DNA of 64,000 bases from Phoronis australis (taxonomy: Eukaryota; Phoronida; Phoronidae): positions 604,183 through 668,182 of the forward strand of contig NMRA01000028.1 in the NCBI GenBank assembly GCA_002633005.1, in the 5' to 3' direction. Shown here one piece after another: positions 43,501 through 52,313 of the stretch (position 1 is its first letter; each line of letters begins with the position of its first letter). The notes below the pieces were generated by a model. It did not search any database. It was not told the DNA's origin and was given only the letters and a program-made list of their open reading frames with translations. The position numbers and the translations under genes are program-made.

Positions 43501-46500
43501 GTGACCAAACTCAATCAGGAAATCACGGTATAACTTAATTTGTTGACCGTTTATTGTTTAAAGTAAATACTTGTCTAAGTAGTGTGCTGTTCCATCCTTT
43601 AGAACAATTATTCAATTTACTATTTGCAAGATAGTTTATTTTTAATACTACTGACCTTACATTTTTGAGTTCCCGTGACAGGGCTCATATTGTTCCTTTT
43701 TTAATAGAATTTCCTCTTTTTTGATTTCAATTTCTTCTTGTTTGATTTCCTGACCAGTTTCCTCTTTTTTGTCTTTTTATCATTATTTTGACTTTATTCA
43801 TGTTAAAACATTTAGGGCTGTTCCAGCAAAATCTGTGTGGGAGGGGGGAAGGCAACTGAAATAAAAATTTATGGGTGGTTGCGTTTGATTTAAATTCAAA
43901 ATGGCTGGTGGTCGCACTTCAAAAAAATAAAAATTTACAGGTCGTTGTTTCATTGGGCCATAAATGTTTGATGGTGGATAATTTTAGTAAATTTTATAAA
44001 CCGGACAGAATCAAAAACTGAAACAAAAATGCAACTTGCAAAGAGCTCCGACTTATTCACTCCCTCCGATCTCCTCATCGGCATGCCCATAACACCATTT
44101 AACCACAGGTGCTCGAATTTCTCGATGGCTAATAACCATATATAAGAAACATATGTTTTCTTAGTAATGAATGACGTTAGTGGTGATGGAGGAACAGATA
44201 AACTCAAGCGCCTGTGCAGTCAACCACAAGAATAAAAAAAAATTACGGGTGGTTGCATTTCAAATTACGGGTGGTAGGCTGAAGAAATAAATGAAAAATA
44301 TGGGTGGTGGGTGCGAAAAAAGGTGCCTTCCCCCCTCCCATACAGATTTTACTGGAACAGCCCTTATTGCAGTTACTTTTTACAACACAAAATTATTTAT
44401 ACATAAGCCAGCCCTATTTATTTGTAATACAACTTATTACCATTGAAATTTTTCCTCTTTTTTGTCTATTGTTTATTACCGGCCTTTTTGAAACCAAATG
44501 GTAATTTTTGTTGTTGGAGCAAACTGCAGTGCATGACCACTAATAATGACATTGTCTACATGTTGTCATGCAGTTCATGAACACTAATGACATTGTCTAT
44601 ATGTTGTCATTCAGGATGTGAACACTAATAATTTCACTGTCTACGTGTTGTCATGCAGGGCATGAAGCAACAGAGAGTTAAGCTGATGAAACAGATCAAG
44701 GAAGACGCTGACTCATTCAGGAAGTGGAAACAAGAGAAAGACAAGGAGATTATGCAACTTAAGTCTAAGGTATGTTGTGTTAGTAAATGCAACAACACTT
44801 ATGCAGTGTATCTATGAACACTAGTTGTCATTTGGAATAACAACATGTTTGTATGAAAAACAACATGAAATTTATGACAATAATTTCCCTTTAGTTTTCT
44901 GAAGCTGTGTTGTTCGTATGTGCTGATGTTCAGCCACCAGTGCCCTAAAAGCTTTCTGTCAAACACCCTAAATGATAAGTCGACTGTACATATTCTCTTG
45001 TGATGCAAAACTAGCTTTCCTTCAGGATGAGCCCAACATCATCTCAAATATCTTTTGCGTTCACAATGAGCTTTGTGTGGTCTGACTCCTCACTCTGCAT
45101 TCCATCACAGGACCGTAAACGACAGTGTGAGATCGTCAAGATGACAACCATGCACAACCGCCAACAGGCGGTGCTCAAGAGAAAGGCTGAGGAGGCTGCA
45201 GCTGCCAACAAACGCCTTAAGGAGGCGCTAGCGAGACAGAACAATATTGAAAAGGACAAGGATATCACAGGGATTGGAGCCAAGGTCAAGGTGAGTTGGC
45301 TGGTTAACGAATATTCATGTTTTTATTGTAACACAATAATCTGGAACTGTAATAGTGACTTTGACATACTTTTTGGTATACGGACATTTGTAAGAAACGA
45401 ACTGTGGTACACTTACAAGGATGTGTGTATGTTAGAAAAAAAAGGTATAAGAGAACACTCCTGAGATAAGAATTGTCTGGGAGGGTCACTCACTTGTAAA
45501 ATAACTCCAATCTGTAATGTTGTCTGTAGCTCCTAAAGTCATCATATTGTTTTCAGAACTTCCTGACTCAAGAAGTTGAAGTTCAAGTGAGTATCAAGAC
45601 TGCTCAACATCACCTGGACTCACAGATCAAGGACCGTAAACAGCTGTCTGAGGAGCTGTCACAGTTAAAGAAGCAGGTGACTGAGACGCCACCTACCAAG
45701 AAGATAGCGTGGGGTGAGCAGCGGACACCCACTAAAACAGCGGAGGATTGTGACATGTTGAGGAGACGGGTGGAGAGTCTGGAACAAGATATAGAGCTGA
45801 GGTTAGGCAATATGTTATTGCAGGTGTGTTTTGTCAAAGTTGTGGTGAAAATTGGCAACAAAGGCATTGGTGGAAGTCACTCACTAATTGTCGCTCCAAT
45901 TCTTTTTTGAGCCAGCAGAGACGGAAAACTGTTAAGACTGTAAGTCAAAGCAAATCAAACAGGTTTTATAACTATCGTGTGAAGTTCCACCCTCAAGGGA
46001 TTTTGTCACTCTTTATATAATTTCTAGTCTATTTGCACTGTTGGTAGCTAAAAGTTTTATAGCACATGCCTTTTGCCTCCTTCTTTTCCGTGAAACAACT
46101 TTTATGTTTTAAAAACAGGAATTTACTAGAAATGACAAAGCGTGCTCACTGTCTGTGTTTTGCATTGTTATTCCCTCAGGAACGCCCAGATTACAGATCT
46201 CCAGCAGAAGCTGATTGACGCAGACCAGGGTGAAAAAGTCAAGTCTCGGTGGGAGAGCATTCACACTATGGTGGAGGCTAAGTGTGCCCTCAAGTGGCTT
46301 TTTAATTCGGTAGGTACGGTCTGTAGCTCAGCTCAACCCACCAACTTTACGGAATGCTTCAACTTGTTGCTTTTGATAATTTTTTTCTAATCATTGGATG
46401 TATAATGTGTAGAGTTATGGGCAACTCTTGTGATGATTGGTTTACTGGTGACCACGATGGCGTCATGATGGTGGTGGTGATGATGGTGATGACTATGACG

Positions 46501-49500
46501 GCGACAATGCTTAGAGTCTTGTTCTTTCGTTTCCAAAACGACCTTGTAGATAAAAGCAAACGATACCAGAGATTATTCTTGGTTTTAGTTTCTCTAAACT
46601 CTATACCAGATCTGTTACTTGCATTCGAACTTCCCGTCCATCTGTTTCAGCTGATAGCCAGTAAGTCACGGGAGGTGGGGCTTCACACAGACATTAGTGA
46701 CATCAAGTCAGCTATGGATGAGAATAATGAAAAGACAGAGAAGACACAGCAAGAAATGAAGGAGTTGAAAGTGAAGCACCAGGAGGAACTCACCATCATG
46801 CAGAGGGAGCATGAAGATAAGGTGAGCTGAATGGTTGATGAGGTGATCAAATACTTCATGGGCTTGTGATATTTATGAGCAGGTCACCCCAGGTAAGAGC
46901 CCACAGGTAGGTTTCCCAGTCAAACATGCAGTGTTTGCTAAGTGCCAGTAAAGTGTCAAAGTTGAGTTTCTTCACAATCACACGTGTTGGAAAATATTTT
47001 TGATTTTGGTGAAATCGTCTGGACATAGTCAAGGACATAGTTTCTCAACTCCCAGTGGCAGAGCTTGGAATTTTCCGCGGAAACGCGGATTTCAGCTTTT
47101 TTCAAATGTTCTGTCCGCGCATTTTATTATATTTCCGCGTAAAAAAAATTGGATTTGATATAAAATTTCCGCGGCAAATTCCTTTCTTACCGCGGCATTG
47201 CCGACGACGTTCACCTCGAAAAGCTTAAGTTGCTCTTTATGTTTCGGAGGAACATAAATTGTCAACATTGCCGGGGCATCTGGGATAGCGTGGTGGGATT
47301 TTCAATGGCGTCTCGTGTGATTTTAAACCGCGGTGACAAATACTACGGCTCTGCAGCCAAAAATGTGTGGAGGTGGGAGTGGAGGAGTGGATGGACGAGA
47401 TAAAAAGACGCGGGCGCATGCTACTGATGGTGGTAACGTTTCTTTTTTTATGTCCTACCGATTTTTGTCGGCGAAAGGCTCACATTGACCATTTCAAGGC
47501 TGGGTAGCGTGCATGTTTTGGGCTGTAAAAAAGTTTCCGCGTTTTTTGTCATTGGTCATTCCAAGCCCTGTAGTGGACAAGTAACAAGTCACTATCGTAT
47601 TGTTTGCAATACAATGTGATATCCAGTACCACTTGTGTAATGGAGTATTTCTGTGTATCCCCTGTGTCATTCACAATGCCAATACATTATGGTCATGTGA
47701 ATCCTAGCATGCTCTTCATTTTGTACCACATGTCTTCAGGTACTGTTCCTGTTACGTCAACTGAGGACGGCAGAGACAGACGGACACAACACGACCCTGG
47801 AGGAGGAGGCAAGACAGAGGCTGACCTTTCAACACAACGAGATTGCCAAGTTGAGCAGACTGCATGAGAAGCTACAGGCCAAGATCAGGGAGTGTGATCA
47901 CTACAAGAAGGTACTCAAGTGATTGTATAATTTAGTTTTTGCATTCAGTTGTCTTCAAGCCGAGTACCAGGCAACGATATTGAATGTTACACGAGTATAA
48001 AACCATCAGAGGTTTATGTAAATCTAGTTTGAAATCTTTGATGCATTCCATGGAGCTAATACATGCGAAACATTCATGGCAAGAGGCTTTGGCTCATGGA
48101 ATGGAAACCATGTATTCTATTTCACAATTCAGCATCCCAGCCTCCAACCAAACACTTCGGGTGCTGCACTTTTGCTAGAGTAAGCTTGTAAGATCCTGAG
48201 CATACTTGCAAAATATCATTCATTCGTGTGATTTGTTGTGATCTTGCTTGTATGCAAGATTCTTGCGTCGATGGTAGTCACCCCTGGAACAGCACACAAG
48301 TTCTTGTGCAGACATCCTTCACTGTAATCAAAACTGGAAAAATTCCGAGTACTTGAGCGTGACACTGACAATCATATGGGGACATAATACCTAAGCCACC
48401 TTACTGGCAATTCAATTACATCATCTTCTAAAGCTGTTTAAGTCTCGTGGGTTCATACTTGTTCAGTGCTTCAGATGTAATTATGTGGTAATTCTTCACA
48501 ACAAGATTTAGAACATCTTATTACAAGCATGAATTGTAGTGTGAAGATGTCATAAAAACATTTTCTGAAACTTACATTATTAGTTAAAACGTAATCAGCC
48601 TTTGAAAAATAAAAAATGACCATTTTGCAATTATTTTTGTGCAAAATTAGGAGAATTACGGTAGCAGTTAGGATTAGAACAGTGTTAGCATGTCCACCAT
48701 AGCTGTTATTACAATACTTGTAGGAACTGACCGTGGCCAAGTATTCTGGTAAGATGTCATTGATGCCAGAGTTTGGTGCCAAGTCACCATTCCTCTCACC
48801 AGCACCACGTATGATCGACTCTGACGGGGATGACCCTGAGTACCAGCCGACCGATGACGGTGAGGAGTCAGACTACTGGACGCCTCACATCAAGAGGGTG
48901 GTCAGGAAGACCCAGCGGCAACGCAAGGTCAGCACAGCGGCGCAGTCTTCTGGCCAGAGGGTTAGTAAAGAGCGCTGTTCATATCTGTGGTTATTCACGC
49001 ATTAACTAGTTTTCATGAAGTACACTTGCCACTATAATGCCGAAGGAGTTTACAACAAGAAATTCTTTGGCTCAAGAATAGTAAAAAGTTGTCTGTGTAA
49101 TCCTAGGGTCAAGACCTGGAGATGGTTTATTCAAGCCATACTTTCAACAATTTTAGCAGTTGGTTGTATGTTTTGAATTGTATACTTGACATGGCTTGTT
49201 ACTAATCTTAGACAGAATGTGAGGCTACACATTGAAAGAGTGAACCACTGGTCACTTTGTTTGACAAGTGGAGTTGCTTTGCTTAAAAAATTTACTTGTG
49301 ATTCATGTATTGTAACTGTCTGTATTTCCAGCGGTCTAGCAGCCCTGTAGGTGGCAGCTGTAGCTGCCGCGGAGACTGCTCCAAGAAAATCTGTGGATGT
49401 CGTAAGCGAGGAGGATTGTGTTCTGAAGATTGTAACTGTCGCATAGAGGCTTGCTTGAACAGACACGGCAGTGCACACTTACTGGACTCTACGGATAATG

Positions 49501-50789
49501 TAAGCAATACCAGTTTGACATGGTTGTATATATCTCCCAGATGACATGTAACTCATTCTACCTCACTCATCTTGGTTGTGCCAAGTTCATTAACATTAAG
49601 AAGTTCAAACATTTGTGTGTGTGTGTGTTACACTGAACATATGTCTTGACATGGACACAGTAGTCACAGTTATCATTAATTGTTCATCCTTGCAATCCAA
49701 CACGATTTCTAAACTTGGAGTTCTACTTCAGAGGTCAAGAAATGTGAGAAAATTATGAATTCAACTACGACACTGTAAAGCTTGCTTACCTTGGACAAGT
49801 TAGACTTTCACTTAAAAGCGAAGGCAACCTTTTTTCATGTCTTTTTTTAGCAAAAATAAGGTTCGTTGGTTATCCCAGACATATTTTCCCCTTAATTACA
49901 GCTTTTTGTAATTTGATTAACTATTCGTTCACTGCTCTGGAAGTGACGTTTTGGTAGGCAAGAATTTCCCGCCTATTTCTTTTCGTATAGTCCGACTGTG
50001 AGAGCTTCCCAGTCAGTCATTTTGCTATCTCGCGGTTTTGATAAGTTCGGTCATCGTGTGCTTTTGTTTACGAGTCAGTCAACATGCCACACTGTTGCTG
50101 CACACGGGGATGTACTCATTATCGGTTGAACATATCAGACATCGTCGCGACTACTGCACTGACACACGAACTATTTACACCTCCTAAAACGTCACTTCCA
50201 GAGTAGAAAACGAATAATTAATCAAATTATGAAAAGTTGTAATTAAGTGGAAAATATGTCTGGGATAATCAACAAACCTTATTTTTGCTAAAAATGACAT
50301 GAAAATAGGTTGCCTTCGCCTTAACTCTGACAAAGTTCTGCAGTACACTTGTTCCAGCTGGAGCGTTCAGTCCTTCAGATCACCATACTTGGATGAAATC
50401 TTTGTCCAGTTTTGCTACATGTGATTTTCAATTAAATTCAAATACTAAGGGAACTACTTACCAATGACTTATTTCAGCACCTTTGCCACTTAACACAATT
50501 TGTATGATTGCAGAGTCAAAGTTCGCTCAACACCACGTTCAATGTGTCCGAAAACAAGGAAAACAGTCTTGAATCTCACAGCCCGGCCAAGTCACCAGCA
50601 AAGCCCCTTGTCAGCACAGAGAATGTCAACAAGGCGACAAAACTTTCCAAGAAGTCGTCGTCTGCCTCTGCTCTGTTCAAAAAGAGGTCAAGCAATGATG
50701 GGGGTCAGGAAGTGGGAATTCTGGGAGGAGGTTTGAAGAAGAAACGCAAGCTGCTCAACTCAACAAATTTCTTTAACCCAATAGTTTAA
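31488..50789 (+). CDS. KIF4: Chromokinesin KIF4 (23 coding exons, complete)
   Basis: Plus-end-directed microtubule motor that binds chromosomes and, with PRC1, organises the anaphase midzone. Exons (using the first copy of 8-12): 31488-31596, 32384-32509, 33068-33219, 34367-34453, 34895-35061, 35463-35557, 36003-36122, 37473-37686, 38072-38245, 38610-38676, 39079-39108, 39439-39627, 42849-42952, 43383-43527, 44659-44769, 45111-45290, 45557-45801, 46180-46309, 46651-46821, 47740-47910, 48724-48960, 49332-49499, 50514-50789. They join in frame to 1155 residues (vertebrate KIF4A about 1230). Motor domain about 9-325 with P-loop GQTGSGKT at 88-95, SSRSHA switch [10 protein letters not shown] switch II; then coiled coil to about 930, acidic stretch, nine-Cys cluster 1018-1049, and a KKKRK basic motif before the C-terminus. 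Start chosen because [19 protein letters not shown] aligns with the family N-terminus. Confidence 0.95.
32384..32509 (+). CDS. KIF4: KIF4 exon 2: motor
   Basis: 126 bp; encodes [20 protein letters not shown] and [16 protein letters not shown], matching KIF4A almost position for position. Acceptor TTATTACAG, donor GTTTGT. Confidence 0.95.
33002..33067. repeat. Two-copy repeat covering the exon 3 acceptor tract
   Basis: The 21-bp TTGATGTCATGTGTTCATTT plus C occurs at 33002-33022 and at 33045-33065. The second copy is the polypyrimidine tract of the real exon 3 acceptor (AG at 33066-33067). The first copy is followed by TG instead of AG. Confidence 0.9.
33068..33219 (+). CDS. KIF4: KIF4 exon 3: P-loop, short L5
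   Basis: 152 bp. Encodes [15 protein letters not shown] (P-loop at 33094-33117) followed by [10 protein letters not shown]. In other KIF4 proteins about a dozen residues (loop L5) stand between TMxG and VIPRV; here they are absent within one uninterrupted exon. Ends in phase 0 before GTAACA. Confidence 0.93.
33557..34290. mobile_element. Deleted, inverted copy of the 4304-6687 transposon family
   Basis: Ends GGGCAATTCC and AATTGCCC. Its right end, read on the minus strand, matches the left end of the 4304 element (GTGAAAAGGTCA, then ACATTTCTGGT). It carries GTGACGGAC motifs near 33572 and 33763. It is 734 bp against 2384 bp. Lies in KIF4 intron 3. Confidence 0.75.
34367..34453 (+). CDS. KIF4: KIF4 exon 4: motor
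   Basis: 29 codons, phase 0. Begins [10 protein letters not shown], the conserved kinesin IYNExIxDLL helix, and ends IREDNGGIK. Intron 4 (34454-34894) shows nothing recognised. Confidence 0.95.
34895..35061 (+). CDS. KIF4: KIF4 exon 5: motor, switch I
   Basis: 167 bp. Encodes [20 protein letters not shown] and [25 protein letters not shown] is the switch I signature that senses the nucleotide gamma-phosphate. Two bases left over before GTAAGT. Confidence 0.95.
35463..35557 (+). CDS. KIF4: KIF4 exon 6: motor, switch II
   Basis: 95 bp. Joins exon 5 to give [20 protein letters not shown], with the switch II DLAGSE motif, then [15 protein letters not shown]. Matches KIF4[18 protein letters not shown]. 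Acceptor TGTTTTCAG, donor GTGATT. Confidence 0.95.
35825..35880. repeat. Fragment of the 24172 MITE family
   Basis: Contains CAGTGGAGAAAACTGGTTCT and CAGACTATTAC in the arrangement of one arm of the 24172-24312 hairpin. Only one arm is present. Lies in KIF4 intron 6. Confidence 0.65.
36003..36122 (+). CDS. KIF4: KIF4 exon 7: motor
   Basis: 120 bp. Encodes [20 protein letters not shown] and [14 protein letters not shown], the microtubule-binding region just after switch II. Ends with one base over before GTGATT. This exon occurs only once, just outside the duplicated block. Confidence 0.95.
36398..37235. mobile_element. PIF/Harbinger-like non-autonomous transposon, copy A
   Basis: Perfect 10-bp ends GGGCTGTTCC and GGAACAGCCC with similar subterminal sequence (ATCCGTGTGGGAGG versus CCTCCCATACAGAT). 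Flanked by TGA (36395) and TAA (37236); the empty allele at about 40095 reads ATTATTAAAGGG, so the target was TAA. Many GGGTGGT-type subterminal repeats. No transposase. A 3-bp TWA duplication fits PIF/Harbinger. Confidence 0.85.
37473..37686 (+). CDS. KIF4: KIF4 exon 8: end of motor and neck (copy 1)
   Basis: 214 bp. Encodes [20 protein letters not shown], then [18 protein letters not shown], the C-terminal motor hallmark and neck-linker start. Needs the single base carried from exon 7 and leaves two bases before GTATGT. Confidence 0.95.
38072..38245 (+). CDS. KIF4: KIF4 exon 9: coiled coil (copy 1)
   Basis: 174 bp. Encodes [20 protein letters not shown] and [15 protein letters not shown], heptad-type coiled coil. 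Two bases left over before GTAGGC. Confidence 0.93.
38610..38676 (+). CDS. KIF4: KIF4 exon 10 (copy 1)
   Basis: 67 bp encoding [20 protein letters not shown] and LE. Ends in phase 0 before GTATGT. The second copy encodes Val for the second Ile. Confidence 0.9.
39079..39108 (+). CDS. KIF4: KIF4 exon 11, 30-bp microexon (copy 1)
   Basis: Ten codons, [10 protein letters not shown], phase 0, between a strong TGATTTTTCAG acceptor and GTAAAA. Conserved without change in the second copy, while the surrounding intron has diverged, which supports a real microexon. Its length keeps the frame, so it could be optional. Confidence 0.85.
39439..39627 (+). CDS. KIF4: KIF4 exon 12: coiled coil (copy 1)
   Basis: 63 codons, phase 0. 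Encodes [20 protein letters not shown] then [18 protein letters not shown], matching KIF4A TTQHALRQAQMSKELVELN. Ends KVQYE at a GTGGGT donor that is itself repeated downstream as a minisatellite. Confidence 0.95.
39617..39829. repeat. 23-bp minisatellite copying the exon 12 donor (copy 1)
   Basis: About nine units of CAGTATGAGGTGGGTAGTGT plus ATA. The first unit contains the last nine coding bases of exon 12 and its donor (TATGAG then GTGGGT), so every unit repeats a near-identical 5' splice site. Truncated by an n at 39830. Confidence 0.95.
39831..42592 (+). repeat. Second copy of KIF4 exon 8-12 block, bounded by single n
   Basis: Colinear copy of 36136-39829 without the transposon; it begins immediately after one n (39830) and stops in the minisatellite at another n (42593). 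Exon differences are mostly synonymous. Looks like the other haplotype's contig placed next to its homologue; a true tandem duplication is possible but would break the frame. Confidence 0.9.
40330..42496 (+). CDS. KIF4: KIF4 exons 8-12, second copy (probably allelic)
   Basis: Exons at 40330-40543, 40931-41104, 41475-41541, 41948-41977 and 42308-42496, same lengths and phases as copy 1. Visible protein changes are Ile to Val in exon 10 and Lys to Arg in exon 12 (NNDKRM versus NNDRRM). Exon 12 ends in phase 0 but exon 8 needs one incoming base, so splicing exon 12 of copy 1 to exon 8 of copy 2 shifts frame and meets TGA at the tenth codon. Only one copy can be used per transcript. Confidence 0.9.
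42486..42680. repeat. 23-bp minisatellite copying the exon 12 donor (copy 2)
   Basis: Same unit as at 39617, with an n at 42593. Right of the n the array continues into unique intron DNA leading to exon 13. Confidence 0.95.
42849..42952 (+). CDS. KIF4: KIF4 exon 13: coiled coil
   Basis: 104 bp. Encodes [20 protein letters not shown], aligned with KIF4[18 protein letters not shown]. Two bases over before GTAGGT. Confidence 0.95.
43383..43527 (+). CDS. KIF4: KIF4 exon 14: coiled coil
   Basis: 145 bp. Encodes [20 protein letters not shown] and VTKLNQEIT, matching KIF4A KLSERRRKRLQELE and VSKLNQEI. Phase 0 at end. Confidence 0.95.
43815..44363. mobile_element. PIF/Harbinger-like non-autonomous transposon, copy B
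   Basis: Same ends as copy A (GGGCTGTTCC/GGAACAGCCC), 549 bp, flanked by TTA on both sides (43812-43814, 44364-44366). Subterminal GGGTGGT/TTACGGGTGGTT repeats shared with copy A. Lies in KIF4 intron 14. Confidence 0.9.
44524..44666. repeat. Tandem repeat copying the exon 15 acceptor
   Basis: Three units of about 46-49 bp, each beginning with an acceptor-like TGCAG or TTCAG followed by an ATGA/GTGAACACTAAT block and ending GTCTACATGTTGT. The fourth unit start is the real acceptor (GTTGTCATGCAG) and the first bases of exon 15 (GGCATGAA). Confidence 0.85.
44659..44769 (+). CDS. KIF4: KIF4 exon 15: coiled coil
   Basis: 37 codons, phase 0. [20 protein letters not shown] and [17 protein letters not shown] match KIF4A [30 protein letters not shown]. 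Confidence 0.97.
45111..45290 (+). CDS. KIF4: KIF4 exon 16: coiled coil
   Basis: 60 codons, phase 0. [11 protein letters not shown], then [20 protein letters not shown], matching KIF4[21 protein letters not shown], a highly conserved stretch in chromokinesins. Confidence 0.97.
45557..45801 (+). CDS. KIF4: KIF4 exon 17: coiled coil
   Basis: 245 bp. [20 protein letters not shown] with the NWLGNEIEV-like start of KIF4A, then a Pro/Thr-rich linker ([17 protein letters not shown]) and [14 protein letters not shown]. Two bases over before GTTAGG. Confidence 0.95.
46180..46309 (+). CDS. KIF4: KIF4 exon 18: coiled coil
   Basis: 130 bp. [16 protein letters not shown] and [19 protein letters not shown] correspond closely to KIF4A AQIADLQQKLLDAE and RWENIATILEAKCALKYL. 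Phase 0 at end. Confidence 0.97.
46439..46512. repeat. Imperfect GAT/GGT trinucleotide-rich tract
   Basis: Short low-complexity run (GATGGTGGTGGTGATGATGG and neighbours) in KIF4 intron 18. It creates an ORF with Met/Val repeats that is not a gene. Confidence 0.7.
46651..46821 (+). CDS. KIF4: KIF4 exon 19: coiled coil
   Basis: 57 codons, phase 0. Highly charged Lys/Glu coil ([20 protein letters not shown]). Position corresponds to the KIF4A helix after ALKYLIGELVSSK. Confidence 0.9.
47059..47570. mobile_element. DNA transposon relic with 6-bp target duplication, copy 1
   Basis: Ends CAGAGCTTGGAAT and ATTCCAAGCCCTG, flanked by CAGTGG (47053) and TAGTGG (47571), a near-perfect 6-bp duplication. 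CpG-rich compared with its surroundings. A homologous inverted copy is at 61594-62096. Internal sequence contains a partly preserved reading frame with [10 protein letters not shown], so it may derive from a coding exon of an autonomous parent. Confidence 0.85.
47740..47910 (+). CDS. KIF4: KIF4 exon 20: coiled coil
   Basis: 57 codons, phase 0, after [31 protein letters not shown] and [17 protein letters not shown] match the KIF4A VLYLLSQLQQSQ coil start in position. Confidence 0.93.
48724..48960 (+). CDS. KIF4: KIF4 exon 21: acidic linker before the Cys cluster
   Basis: 79 codons, phase 0. Ser/Pro stretch, then [20 protein letters not shown], equivalent to the acidic DDDEGDDEEW segment before KIF4A's cysteine cluster; then a basic [11 protein letters not shown]. 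An alternative donor (AAGGTCAGC) 28 codons earlier is visible but shifts nothing needed. Confidence 0.9.
49332..49499 (+). CDS. KIF4: KIF4 exon 22: cysteine-rich domain
   Basis: 56 codons, phase 0. Nine cysteines at residues 1018, 1020, 1024, 1029, 1031, 1038, 1042, 1044 and 1049 ([17 protein letters not shown] onward). KIF4A has the same CSC-C-CGC-C-C-C-C spacing; this domain is reported to bind an iron-sulphur cluster and is required for chromosome and midzone binding. Confidence 0.97.
49812..50324. mobile_element. Foldback transposon flanked by TTAA, Kolobok-like
   Basis: Arms of about 140 bp in inverted orientation: left TTAAAAGCGAAGGCAACC, right GGTTGCCTTCGCCTTAA; similarity continues through GACATATTTTCC and AACTATTCGTT-like sequence to AAGTGACGTTTT. 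TTAA at both ends fits Kolobok or piggyBac. Contains the small ORF at 50084-50206. Lies in the last KIF4 intron. Confidence 0.8.
50084..50206 (+). pseudogene. 40-residue THAP-like ORF inside the foldback element
   Basis: Starts [14 protein letters not shown]. The C-x4-C spacing ending GC near the start is the opening of THAP zinc fingers (M-x3-C-x4-C type). The reading frame runs into the right arm and stops at 50204, before the later THAP motifs (C-x2-H, AVPTIF). Probably the 5' stub of a lost transposase; could be chance. Not known to be expressed. Confidence 0.4.
50514..50789 (+). CDS. KIF4: KIF4 exon 23: C-terminus and stop
   Basis: 91 codons and TAA at 50787. Ser/Lys-rich, with [17 protein letters not shown] at the end: a nuclear-localisation-like KKKRK and a final FF motif comparable to KIF4A KKKKRALASNTSFFSG. 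Acceptor TATGATTGCAG. Confidence 0.93.
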   Translation, partial: SQSSLNTTFNVSENKENSLESHSPAKSPAKPLVSTENVNKATKLSKKSSSASALFKKRSSNDGGQEVGILGGGLKKKRKLLNSTNFFNPIV

Positions 50790-52313
50790 GTCCGAAGGGC
50801 TTGCATCATGCGTTGCTTTCAAGACCATTTTGAAATGACCACATCAGAAGCAGGATTGGACTGTTTAAACTTCAAGCATGTTTTGCCATGTTTAACTGAT
50901 ACTTTAAAGATATGTACTCATTAAGGAAATGGTCATTGTGTCACATGATTGACTTATTTTGACTGGAAGTCCTTGCGTGTCACTTTTTAATTTTAGGGTT
51001 TGCCAACCCCCCAAAAATGAACAATTTCCTACACATTTCTTGACCTGTTGAGGACTTGCCAGTCAGATTAACAGGGTGAAATGCACCCTTAACTTTGAAA
51101 GTTGAAGTAAGCTTTTTGCAGGCAGCAGCATTTCATTGCTTCTCGTCTCAAAGCCAGCATACAAAATTGGGAAAATCGTGGGCATTGTGCCCCTAAATGA
51201 AGACACTACAAAAGTTGTGTCCCCTACTCAGTGTCTCCAATGTGTCGAGGTGCAAATTGCAATTTGTACCTGGCAAAAAATACCACAAGTGGTTTGGACT
51301 CATTTTGATACCTGCCTCACAAAGTTGACATCAGGTGGCGCTGGGTAAAAAATAATTCCAAGCCAGTTCAGCTGGAATCAGTCACTAAACATTTTCTGTT
51401 TAAAAATATGGACATCTAAAAATACATGTTTTCAAAAATAATAGAACCAATAATGCTACTGTTTTATTGGCAATGAATGCACTTCTAATGCTGATACATT
51501 GTTTTGTGCAGCTGTATTCTGTTTCAATTAATTTGCTATCTTAACTGATTTGTTAATCATGAAGAAATTGAGTTTTCCCACACGAGGAAAAAACTCTCAG
51601 TGATCAAGTATTGTTGTTTTACCATTTCCCTCCGTAAATCGAACCAGTTTTTAACCCTTTCACTTTTATTACCCACACAGATGTCAATGTCTCTTAAAGT
51701 AAAACATGTGCCAATAGACGATACATTATACATGATATACATTCCAGTAGTTCCTTGCCACTTTTACATAGACTTAAAACAATATTAAGATGAAATCCAC
51801 CTGGCTAATAGTTTGAATGTGTACTTTTGTTGACTGTGAAGAAGAAGTGTTGAATGTACATAAATGATATCTTAATGAAATATAGTATGTGCAGTACTGA
51901 CAGTTGTGGAGTCATTGCGTACAAGTACAATACCAATAGTTACTGACACATATAGTGCACATAATGCTGCCAAGGTCGCCACTGGACTGGAAAAGGTGAA
52001 ACATTCCAGTAAAATGTGAGGAAAGGCATTAAATGGAAATGTGTGAATTCAAAATATGACTCTGTTTTAGTGTCTTCTTATAACAATTTAGCATAGTTTA
52101 TCAACCTCAACTTGTAAATCACCCATACACAGTGGGATGAGCTTCTCTACCAGATAGACACCTGCATACTACGAATGGAATTTCGCCACTGCCATATTTC
52201 CGATTACCCATTGTCACAAAAATGCACTCAAATTGAACACTGCTAATAACTGAGAAATGACCAATGCATAAAATGCCATTCATTCAACTGTTGCTCAAAC
52301 TGTCCATAATGCC
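50790..52313. other. Convergent 3' ends of KIF4 and RED
   Basis: 1.5 kb without coding signal between the two stop codons. Possible poly(A) signals are ATTAAA at 52028 for KIF4 and, on the minus strand, AATAAA (plus TTTATT at 51665) for RED. If both are used, the two 3' UTRs overlap. Confidence 0.4.

Noticed and set aside
46354-46830. 158-codon ORF over KIF4 exon 19 with a hydrophobic N-terminal part
   Set aside because: Its first two thirds are intron read-through over a trinucleotide-rich tract; only 46651-46821 matches KIF4.
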